Source: Irineochytrium annulatum
Taxonomy: Eukaryota > Chytridiomycota > Chytridiomycetes > Chytridiales > Chytridiaceae
DNA: 17,496 bases
Assembly: GCA_027600665.1 (NCBI GenBank)
Contig: JADGJL010000567.1
Coordinates: 1 to 17,496 of the forward strand
Direction of reading: 5' to 3'
The translations under genes and the position numbers were made by a program. Each line of letters starts with the position of its first letter. The first letter of the stretch is position 1. The notes beneath the pieces were generated by a model. That model searched no databases. It was not told the origin of the DNA and saw nothing but the letters and a program-made list of their open reading frames with translations. Positions 10,576 to 17,496 of this stretch are shown here, piece by piece.

Positions 10576-10765
10576 TTCGGCGTCAGCCGCCAGTAGTGTA
10601 AAGGCGGCGACACCAGTGCCGGGACCTCAACGGCCAGCGCGAGGTCTCCGGCAAGGTTCAAAAAATAGTTTGTGATGATGAAAGATGACTTGCATCTTGT
10701 TTTAGTTACCACACTAAAAAGAACAGATACTACACTTGATCTTAGCCTTGAGGCCTGAGAGGATT
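10576..10765 (-). ncRNA. U2: U2 spliceosomal snRNA
   Basis: U2 pairs with the intron branch site and joins U6 in the catalytic core of the spliceosome. Read on the minus strand, the near-universal U2 block GGCTAAGATCAAGTGTAGTA runs 10747-10728, with the branch-pairing GTAGTA at 10733-10728. Stem I is GCCT/AGGC just upstream. Stem IIa is a perfect 7-bp TTTTAGT/ACTAAAA (10719-10713 with 10706-10700), and stem IIb is AAGATG/CATCTT (10698-10693 with 10687-10682). A single-stranded Sm site ATTTTTTG lies at 10666-10659. Stem III is GCCGG-A-GACCTC with GAGGTCCCGGC. Stem IV is GGTGTCGCCGCC with GGCGGC-T-GACGCC, with an ACACTAC loop like that bound by U2B''. The inferred length, about 190, is close to the 188 of human U2. 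The 5' end is set by alignment with known U2; either end may shift by a few bases. Confidence 0.96.
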
Positions 10766-10793
10766 GTGAGGACTAGCATGCAGAGGTGGCCGG

Positions 10794-10800
10794 CTTTTAT
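10794..10800 (-). promoter_or_regulatory. TATA-like element of the U2 gene
   Basis: On the minus strand the sequence ATAAAAG lies about 29 bases before the inferred U2 start, the usual spacing for a TATA element of a pol II-type snRNA promoter in fungi. It is called from sequence and distance only. Confidence 0.4.
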
Positions 10801-11577
10801 GGGCTTTCAGCCAACTGCGACTTTCCAGACTACTTCCAACTTCGCACCACACAGGCAACCAACTTCTTGCAGAAGCAGCTTTGTACCGCGACTGCGAAAG
10901 CCAAAATGACCTTTAACGGATTGCGAGTACCCCACAGCATTTCCGACAACGACGAAGGCGATTAATCTCGTCTTCTCAGATAATATCAGCAAATGAGATA
11001 AGAAAGCTGAGAGTGGAGGGATGGAAGAGACGAATCATGATCACGAATCCCACCACCTCATTCCTCACCGCAAAGGAGCCATGCGCTTGAGGAGGGAGTA
11101 TCGCTGACGCGGCCCGCTTGGCGGGTGCGCAGGCTCATGTTGGTGATGACAGGGGCTGACCAACACCTTGTCGAGGCGACGAAGATGAGGTAGGTAACCG
11201 CAGCGAAGTTGCCGCGACGATTCTTGCTAGATCTGGTCGGATCGCCTCCGAGTATGTTTGTGCGGCTTACGCTGTACTTTTTAGGCAAAGTAGTTAAATT
11301 TGGAACGCGTGTTCCTCATCATTTTACATTGCAACTTTTATTGTCTCTTTGAAATAACAGAAACCGTTAACGATTCTGCAGGCTGCGATGACCATAATGA
11401 TGTCGCATAACATCAGCCGTTCACCGGGCCATGCTCGCGACCGCCACAGAGCGATAACGGCTCCTTTCGCATTGGCGTACGCGTCGCCTCTTCACGGCGC
11501 TTGTTGGCGGCTAGGCAGCTGGTTGACCAGAAGGCTGAAAGGTTCTTGGCGGGTACTCTCGACATACTATCGTGTCT
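10801..11577. other. Intergenic region, no gene supported
   Basis: The part next to 10800 must include the distal U2 promoter. The rest carries short frames on both strands, the longest of 76 codons on the minus strand (11058-11288), with no codon bias or recognisable motif. Searches by eye for tRNA B-box sequence and for box C/D pairs at usual spacing found nothing convincing. Confidence 0.4.
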
Positions 11578-11769
11578 TTAGAGACAGCCGGCGCTGATAG
11601 ACCCGCCGGGTCCGAGGATGAGGATGGGCGCCTTCTTGACCTTCTTGACGACAGCCGGCGCCACGAACTTGACGTCACGCATCTTGTAGTCAGCGCCTAT
11701 AATGGGCTTCGCGTCCGAGCCGGCGGGTTTGGACGGGCTGACGACGTTCTTGACGACGAAAGGCTGCAT
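11578..11769 (-). CDS. Small basic protein, 63 aa (small ORF B)
   Basis: By hand count about 84% of the 63 codons end in G or C, and Lys and Val are encoded almost only by AAG and GTC, the pattern expected of a strongly expressed gene in this genome. The leader is pyrimidine- and A-rich (ACTCTTCAACTCTCTCGCG) with AAAAATGC at the start. The protein begins MQPFVVKNVVSPSKPAGSD, is rich in Lys and Val (VVKKVKKAP) and ends in a hydrophobic, Gly-rich tail (PILILGPGG...GCL). It has one Cys near the C-terminus but no CaaX box. It is divergent from the 56-codon ORF starting at 12099. Its C-terminus resembles those of the other two small ORFs in the basic run followed by AP[IV] and Gly. No known family is recognised. 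Confidence 0.55.
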   Translation of the reverse strand: MQPFVVKNVVSPSKPAGSDAKPIIGADYKMRDVKFVAPAVVKKVKKAPILILGPGGSISAGCL

Positions 11770-12098
11770 TTTTGATCGACGCGAGAGAGTTGAAGAGTTT
11801 GTAAGTTCAGGTGGTAGATGTGAATCAGGATGAAGCGGCCAGCAGCTCGTTTTGAAGGCGATGCTCAGCTGCGGCGTCGGCTGGCATAGGGTTCGGGATG
11901 GGCTAAGTCGGGGCGCTGACGTGGAGAATGCTTTGTCCGAAATGCTCGTCCGTTAGATCATTGTACGTAACCGCAGCCCTAGCCGCAGCACGCGTATACA
12001 ACGTGTTGAAGCTATCCGGAACCTGCCGTCTCCCGCTGGAAGCGCTGTGTCGTCCTCCCTCTATCCACAACGATCTCTATACTTCCCGCCATTCAACA

Positions 12099-12269
12099 AT
12101 GAACGCCAACGACGCCTCCTCCATCACCTCTAGCTCTTCCCACTTTCCCTTCATACGCAAATCTCGCGTTGCCAGCGAGCCCGCATCAACTGTCGCAGCC
12201 AAGAAGAATATCCCATCTGCGCCCATCAACATCGGATGGCCCTCTGCCGGTGGCGCCGGTCGACTCTAA
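12099..12269 (+). CDS. Small Ser-rich protein, 56 aa (small ORF C)
   Basis: The frame stays open upstream, but the ATG at 12099 sits in a good context (CAACAATGA) after a pyrimidine-rich leader, as for the other two small ORFs. About 66% of codons end in G or C. The N-terminus is MNANDASSITSSSSHFPF, and the C-terminus is VAAKKNIPSAPINIGWPSAG followed by a Gly/Arg/Leu end. It shares with the small ORF at 10166 an Asn after Met and a Ser/Thr-rich opening, and with both other small ORFs the K-rich segment, then [SA]P[VI] and Gly. It lacks Cys, a signal peptide and membrane helices. Function is unknown, and it may be a first exon or a non-coding transcript; support is weaker than for the other two. 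Confidence 0.4.
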   Translation: MNANDASSITSSSSHFPFIRKSRVASEPASTVAAKKNIPSAPINIGWPSAGGAGRL

Positions 12270-12738
12270 TTGAACATTAACAACGCGCTTGACGCATTTT
12301 TTAACACCAAGATTCCTATTGGAAAAGCCTCTTCTATCCTGCTGTGACGCCGATCTTGGCGAGTCCGCATTCGCTGGGCCGATGAACGCGATAGCGTCTC
12401 AGGCAAGGCAGCCTAACGCCATGGCGCCATGACAGCTCTTCCGGCAGGCACGTGCTCGCTTCTGCTAATGAAACGTATTCGAGGTTCTTCTTAATAGATG
12501 TATTGATGTAACCTCAGCTTGTTACTGTCTGCCGAAGGTCATGTTAGCACATTAGTTCTTCTACCACTGCGCGCCATCCTTTGTCCTGCAAGTCTCATCC
12601 GCTTAAACCAAGGTGTTTTCTTGAACGGCATGGTGCGAGTGTATTGAGTATCAATCCCTACATCGACAATCCTGCTAAGTATTGCGTTTAGGGTAATCAA
12701 GAATTGCTCTACAATAATGACGTGACGTGCAAGCTCCT
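12270..12738. other. Intergenic region upstream of BUD13
   Basis: No open frame of note. A perfect 12-base palindrome CATGGCGCCATG lies at 12420-12431, and TTTAGGGTAA near 12690 resembles a telobox about 40 bases before the BUD13 start. Both are common enough by chance that no role is claimed. Confidence 0.4.
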
Positions 12739-13856
12739 ATGAGCCATGACCAGGATCTCAACGATACCCTGAACGGAAATGGAACTGACAATTCTGGCAA
12801 GATGGATGAAGCGAAGTCCAAGAAAGCGTATCTGATCGAGCATTACCTCAGCGTCGACGCCCCTCCCGGCGCGACCTCCGCCCTTTCCAAGAAGCCCAAG
12901 AAGCGAAAGAAGCTCATATCCGGCTCCACGATCGTCTCGCACTCCACCAAGATCATTGACGACGAGTCCGCACTCGACGAGCGGTGGACCTCGGCCGCGG
13001 ACCCATTGCTCGGCGGCGCCAAACGTCGACGACGTGGTGGGGAGGACGACGACGAGCTGAGGCCGCAGGTTGTCACGGGTTTGAAGGAGGAGGAGAAGTT
13101 CAAGTCCGACTCGTGGTCCGTGATACGGGACGCGCCTGCGCCGGTGAACGGGAATGACGAGGGTGGTGAGGGTGGGAACGGCGCGCTGCTGTCCAACGGC
13201 GCGCCGTCGGGATTGCAGACGGCGGCGCAGGTCCTCAAGCATTTGGAGAAGAAGCGGGCGGAGGAGGCCGCGGCGCTTGACGGATTGCCGTCACACCTTT
13301 CGGGGAAAGGCGCAGCCACCGTCGTCCGTGATCGACACGGTCGACGCGTAGACCCCGAGGCCGAACGGGCGAAGGAGCAGGAGGCGGTGGACCTAAAGAA
13401 GGCCGAGGAGGAGAAGCGGCTCCGATTCCGACGCGGTTTGGCACAGGAGCGGGAGAAGGAGGAGAGGATGCGAAGGATGGAGCAGGAGAGGAAGTCCGGG
13501 TTCGCGGTGTACGTTGACGATGAGGAGCGGAACGAGGCGATGAAGGAGCGGGACCGGTGGGGGGATCCGATGGCGGGGCTGACGAAGAAGGATGAGGGAG
13601 GCGCTGGGGGGAAGAAGGGAGGGACGAAGATGAAGTACAAGGGGCCGCCGGGACCGCCGAATCGGTTTAAGATCCCGCCCGGGTACAGGTGGGATGGGAT
13701 AGATCGGGGGAATGGGTTTGAGTCGAAGCTCGTGCAGGCGAGGTATTCGAGGCAGGTGTTTGCGGAGGAGGCGCACAAGTGGTCAACTGAGGTAATGTGA
13801 TTCGGTTGAATCGAAGTTGGTTGTTTCTAACACATGCCGTTAAACAGGACATGTAA
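12739..13856 (+). CDS. BUD13: BUD13 (CWC26), RES-complex pre-mRNA splicing factor
   Basis: Bud13 is a subunit of the RES complex (with Snu17/RBMX2 and Pml1), which binds the intron between branch site and acceptor and stabilises the activating spliceosome. Exon 1 is 12739-13791. A 56-base intron follows (13792-13847, GTAATG...AAACAG, branch CTAAC at 13827-13831), then a nine-base coding end, GAC ATG TAA. The join gives 353 residues ending WSTEDM, the conserved Bud13 terminus; unspliced reading would give WSTEVM. Order of motifs: N-terminal KAYLIEHYLS, a Lys/Arg-rich nuclear-type stretch (KKPKKRKK), an acidic-basic linker, RHGRRVDPEAE, FRRGLAQ, the Glu/Arg-rich helix, YVDDEERN, RWGDPMAGL, then KYKGPPGPPNRFKIPPGYRW and DGIDRGNGFE. 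The ATG at 12802 is an alternative start just before the conserved N-terminal motif. Confidence 0.96.
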
Positions 13857-14093
13857 CGATTGCAGTATGCATGCTAGTTTTGATTCCTGCGCTTCTTCTC
13901 ATACCCTGTTACATCACATCCGCGAGTTACATAAGATTGGAAGACTGCAAATACATTTGTATAGTTTTAAAAAAAAATTATATTAACGCTGCTAGATCGT
14001 CATAAATTTCAGCCGCTGTCATGTTCACGGTGCATGTTTCGACCGTCAGCACATGGAATGCCATGCTCCCCTTCAACACTCCAACCGCTAAGG
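13857..14093. other. Short convergent intergenic region
   Basis: This AT-rich gap lies between the convergent ends of BUD13 and NDUFAF6. An A-rich tract near 13970 reads as a T-run followed by TTAAAA on the minus strand. It probably holds both 3' untranslated regions. No gene seen. Confidence 0.45.
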
Positions 14094-15264
14094 CTACTTC
14101 AGCAGTTGCTTCGTCCTCCCTCGATTCCACAACGAAAAGGGCACCTTCCAATCCCGTCTTGCCAGCGCCGGATCAAAGACATTGAACCTAGCCGCTTCGA
14201 GTCTCCGTAGAAACAGCTGGCACGGAACGGCCGGCAGCAGCGCCTTTACCAGCAGCGTTTGGACCTGCGTCGGCGACATCTCCTCGCTCGACTCCGGTCG
14301 CGGTCCGAGAAACGCGTCATCGTCTTGTGGGTCCACCTCGCAATCTGCGTCGAGTTTCCCTGTCGCCTGCATGCCCTCCAGGTGCGCCTTCGCCGTCCGC
14401 AGGTGGTCGTTCGCAACCGTCGCGACGTCGAATATCGAGTCCTCAAGCGGCTTCAAGGCTTCTTGTCGGCCACGGAAGACGTCCTCGGCTGACAGCCGGT
14501 GCTTTACAGTAACTTCGCTCGGTATCATCAACCTTAAAAGTGCGCTTATCAGAATCCAATCACACAGCGCCCGCGAAGAAGATCGAGAAAAGCGATTACC
14601 TCCGTTGGCTAATATGATGCGGTAGTCCCCTGACAAGCGTCGCAATCCCCATCGCCTTCCCCACATGGCTCGCGACGTGATCCGTCGACAGGCTCCTAAC
14701 CCCCAACGCCTCCAGCGTCAGATACAGCACCGAACTCGCCGTGTTCTCCGCATACGCCTCCAGATCCCTCACCCCCCCAAAGGTAGCCTCCTCCAGATCC
14801 TTCTGCCTCGCGCTCAAAATTCTCCTGAACCAGCCCTGCGACAATTCCACATCACCCATCGATTCCGCCAGGGCCTGAAGAACGGGATGCTCCCTTACGG
14901 TCCCCGCGTAAAGCCCCGCGATGCCGTCGCGCCAAAACTGGACGCGCATGAGGCCGATGCCGACCCCCGCGCCGCTGGTGGGGTCCCGGATCGCGTCACG
15001 GATCATGGCGGTCTCGGCGTTGAAGGCGCGGATGGCCCATGCGGCACGCCGGGCGCCGGGGGGGAGGAAGAGCGTGGCCGTGTAGTTCTCCCAGTCGGTG
15101 CGGCTGACAAGGTCCCGGCAATATGTAAAGGCCGCATCAGCAACCGGTGTTGCGGTGGCCGCGTTGGTGGAGGCGTAACGCCGGCCGGGGACGACGAGAT
15201 GGTGGATAGCAGGCATGGCTTGAGCACCTGCACTTGCGGCTTGAAAGACCAATATTTCTCTCAA
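14094..15264 (-). CDS. NDUFAF6: NDUFAF6-like mitochondrial complex I assembly factor
   Basis: NDUFAF6 is a mitochondrial protein with the phytoene/squalene synthase fold, needed for early assembly of complex I. Exons 15264-14600 and 14532-14094 join across a 67-base intron (GTAATC...TTTAAG) to 367 residues; human NDUFAF6 has 333. Family motifs include YCRDLV, LFLPPGARRAAWAIRAFNAE, IGLMRVQFWRDGI, LEAYAENTASSVLYLTLEAL, HVGKAMGIATLVRGLPHH and the C-terminal FNVFDP. The Asp-rich DxxxD motifs of catalytic phytoene synthases are absent: NAETAMIRD stands in the first position and GKAMGIATL in the second, so a catalytic role is not expected. The N-terminus has Arg and Ala and no early acidic cluster beyond E3. 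The second ATG at 15216 (MPAIHHLVVPGRRYAS) gives a cleaner presequence and leaves room for a leader, so it may be the real start. The gene is head-to-head with prolidase. Confidence 0.93.
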
Positions 15265-15302
15265 GCCACCCGAGTTCCGTTCTCGCTGCGGATTTCAATA
15301 CG

Positions 15303-16837
15303 ATGAGCTACGCCAAGATCGCCCTCGCGAACCGTCTCAAGGCCCTAAAGCACCTCAGCGCGGACGGCGCCGGGGCCGTCTACCTTCGCGGTCTCGGCAT
15401 CGAGACGCGGCGCTGGACCGACACAGAGCAGCCGTTTCGCCAGGAGTCGTTCTTTTAGTGAGCCATCTTTTCGGCCCCGCGATCTCGGTCGTCATAACCT
15501 TTTTTGCGTGCAGCTACATGACGGGTGTGAGCGAGCCGGACGCCCACCTGGTAATCTCGCTCAAGACGCAGCAGGCGACGCTGCTTGTCCCGAAATATGA
15601 TGACGATCACGCACTGTGGTCGGGACGGCCGCCGACGCTCGAGGCCTTGAAGAAGGCGCATGGTCTCGATGTGCACTTTTCGGACCAGCTCTCGGCCGTG
15701 CTCGGAAGAGCGGTGGAGGGTGGTAACAAGAAGGTCCACGCGCTCGACGGTGAGAATGTGGACGACGTCAAGGCGCTGGGTTACGAGGTCGTGACGGATA
15801 AGCTCAGGCTGTGAGTACTACAGCGATTTTCTGCATGCATTCATTTCATTATTTATTCTGTTGCGACAGCGCCATCACCGAGGCGCGCGTGATCAAGTCT
15901 CCCGATGAGATCGAGCTCATGCGCGCGGCCGGCAAAGTCTCCGGCGACGCCCACGTGGCCCTCATGAAGTCCGTCCACCCCGGCGTCGGCACCGAGCGCG
16001 AGCTCCACGGCCTCTTCGTCGGTGAGTGCTGGAAGGGCGGCGCGCCCACGCAGGCTTACACGGGCATCATGGCCGCCGGACGCAACGGTGCGACGCTGCA
16101 TTACATCCGAAACGACGCGCCCGTGCCTAAGGACGGGAGGGAGATGATCCTCGTGGACGCCGCTTGCGAGAGGGAGTGCTATGCGAGCGATATCACGAGG
16201 ACGTACCCTGTTGGTGGGAAGTTCGAGGGGGACTTCAAAACGGTGTATGAGATCGTGCTGGATGTGCAGAAGGCTGTGTTGAAGGCTATGAAGCCCGGGA
16301 TACAATGGGAGGATATGCATCGGCTGGCCGAGAGCGTCACGTGCGATGGGTTGTTGAAGGCCGGAATCGTGAAGGGGTCGAAGGAGGAGCTGTTGAAGAA
16401 TCACATCCCGGCACTGTTCTTCCCGCACGGTTTGGGGCACCTAATTGGTATCGATGTGCACGTATGTGTTACCTTGTAACTCGTGTCCGTTCTCAGTGCT
16501 CACAAATGATTGAAAGGACTGCGGCGGCTACCCGCCCGGCGTCGAGCGCATCCCCGAGCCCGGGATCCGATACCTCCGCATGCGCCGCCCTCTTACGCCC
16601 GGCATGGTCGTGACGGTCGAGCCCGGGTGTTATTTCGTCGACGCCATCCTGGAGCCCGCCGCCAAGGATCCGAACGTATCCAAATACCTTAACCTGCCCG
16701 TGCTCGAGCGATTCTGGAAACACGTAGGGGGTGTTCGGATCGAGGACGATGTCGCGATCACCGAGACGGGGATTGATAACTTGACGGGATGGGTGCCGAA
16801 GGACATTGATGAGATCGAGAAGGTTATGAAGAAGTAG
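15303..16837 (+). CDS. PEPD: Prolidase / Xaa-Pro dipeptidase (peptidase M24B), four exons
   Basis: Prolidase cleaves dipeptides with C-terminal proline, recycling proline, with a dinuclear metal centre (usually manganese). Exons 15303-15457, 15514-15810, 15870-16461 and 16517-16837 join in frame to 454 residues. Introns are 56, 59 and 55 bases with GTGAGC, GTGAGT and GTATGT donors. The aminopeptidase P N-terminal domain spans about residues 1-155, with PFRQESFFYYMTG across the first junction. The pita-bread catalytic domain follows. All five expected metal ligands are present: D247 (ILVDAACE), D258 (YASDITRTYP), H341 (HGLGHLIGIDVHD, split by intron 3), E383 (TVEPGCYF) and E424 (GGVRIEDDV). 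The 11-residue spacing of the two Asp matches human prolidase (276 and 287). No clear presequence is visible, so a cytosolic location is likely. A mitochondrial Icp55-type aminopeptidase is less likely given the prolidase-like GIDVHD context. Confidence 0.94.
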
Positions 16838-17496
16838 TGGATTCACCCCAAGTCATCCTGAAGTAATAAAGCAGTCTAAGTACCATGAGGTAACTCCGCG
16901 TGGCAGTGTGCATGTCTAAAGGAGACAATTTTATATGCTACAGATGTTAAGTAAAACCGTCTCCCAGCGAACAGCGAAAGAGGGGAGCATAGTTTCGTGT
17001 TCTCCATTGGTACACTCACACCACGTAACGTCCACGATATCCACAGCGCCGGCGTCGACCGCCCAACGCGCAAGCTCACTTCCACAGCTCCGAAGGTGCT
17101 CGGCACGATCCCCTCCTCTGACCGCGACATCCACCTCGCAATTGCCAACACGCTTCTGACGCAGTCCCTGCGAAACTCACACACGCGACTGTGGCCACGA
17201 CCTTATCTTGTCCCCTGTGAACGCCCCGGCATCGTCATGAATCTCGTCCCTCTCACCCGCCAGTACCGTCACCGTATATCACACAGGCAACGGCCTCCCG
17301 AAGCCACGACGCCTCCGCTCAACTGCGGACACGCTCTGCTTCCGCCTTAAGCGCATAGCCGTCTAGACGGGTGTGCTTCTACGTCTGCACCACCATCTCG
17401 GCCTATCAGCTCAGGTGTCTTGTTGGACACGGTTGGTAGTCGAGGCTGGCGTCTTGAGCTATACTTGGGGGGTATATGTAGATGTTACATCTGGAC
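16838..17496. other. Region after prolidase, no gene supported
   Basis: The prolidase 3' end is here, with AATAAA at 16865. Beyond it, the plus frame from about 16997 to 17350 has fairly GC-rich third positions and reads for over 100 codons, but it begins without ATG or a clear acceptor and has no family motif. A competing minus-strand frame covers 16931-17134. Neither can be chosen. Confidence 0.35.
16865..16870 (+). terminator. AATAAA polyadenylation signal of prolidase
   Basis: AATAAA occurs 28 bases after the prolidase stop on the same strand. It is the natural candidate for its polyadenylation signal; called by motif and distance only. Confidence 0.45.

Noticed and set aside
11058..11288. 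A 76-codon minus-strand ORF
   Set aside because: No codon bias, no family motif and no clear leader.
12420..12431. Palindrome CATGGCGCCATG as a regulatory site
   Set aside because: Twelve-base palindromes do occur by chance in GC-rich DNA, and nothing around it links it to a gene.
12843..13778. A 311-codon minus-strand frame opposite BUD13
   Set aside because: It is rich in Ser, Pro and Arg and mirrors the Glu/Lys/Arg codons of BUD13. The plus strand carries well-conserved motifs.
16931..17134. A 67-codon minus-strand ORF with acidic and Cys residues
   Set aside because: Its wobble positions are richer in T and A than in the competing plus frame, and there is no splice or promoter support.
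1..17496. CRISPR array, insertion sequence, tRNA or rRNA gene
   Set aside because: No regularly spaced repeats, no terminal inverted repeats with a transposase, and no tRNA B-box or rRNA core sequence were seen on either strand by eye.

Overview
The window looks like nuclear DNA of a GC-rich, intron-bearing, zoosporic (chytrid-like) fungus. Introns are short (about 43-74 nt) with GT...AG ends, and one carries a visible CTAAC branch site. Coding third positions are mostly G or C, and intergenic stretches are AT-richer. The first gene resembles ARMC2, a protein of motile cilia and flagella, which points to a lineage that still makes swimming zoospores. The assignment to chytrids is inference; no species marker was seen.

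Layout, left to right. (1) 1-2868 (+): ARMC2-like armadillo protein in at least seven exons, 5' end possibly cut by the window edge. (2) 3450-7116 (-): a 1202-residue pentatricopeptide-repeat protein, convergent with ARMC2; a short first exon supplies a likely mitochondrial presequence. (3) 7790-9272 (+): a single-pass membrane protein with a Cys-rich ectodomain and a long disordered cytoplasmic tail with a short polyQ run; its signal-peptide exon is not firmly located. (4) 9273-12738: a gene-sparse stretch holding a clear U2 snRNA gene (-, about 10576-10765) and three very small GC3-rich ORFs of 46, 63 and 56 codons. Their C-termini share a loose K-rich/[SA]P[VI]..G pattern. (5) 12739-13856 (+): BUD13, a splicing factor of the RES complex, whose final coding exon is only nine bases. 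(6) 14094-15264 (-): NDUFAF6, a complex I assembly factor of the phytoene/squalene synthase fold, with one intron. (7) 15303-16837 (+): prolidase of family M24B, four exons, start codon only 38 bp from that of NDUFAF6. (8) 16838-17496: no gene that can be supported.

There is no operon logic here. Two themes recur: splicing (U2 snRNA, BUD13, and many short introns in the other genes) and mitochondrial function (the PPR protein and NDUFAF6). The least explained part is the set of three tiny ORFs, which may be an undescribed small-protein family. All exon joins were made by eye from frame continuity and splice-site sequence, not from transcripts.
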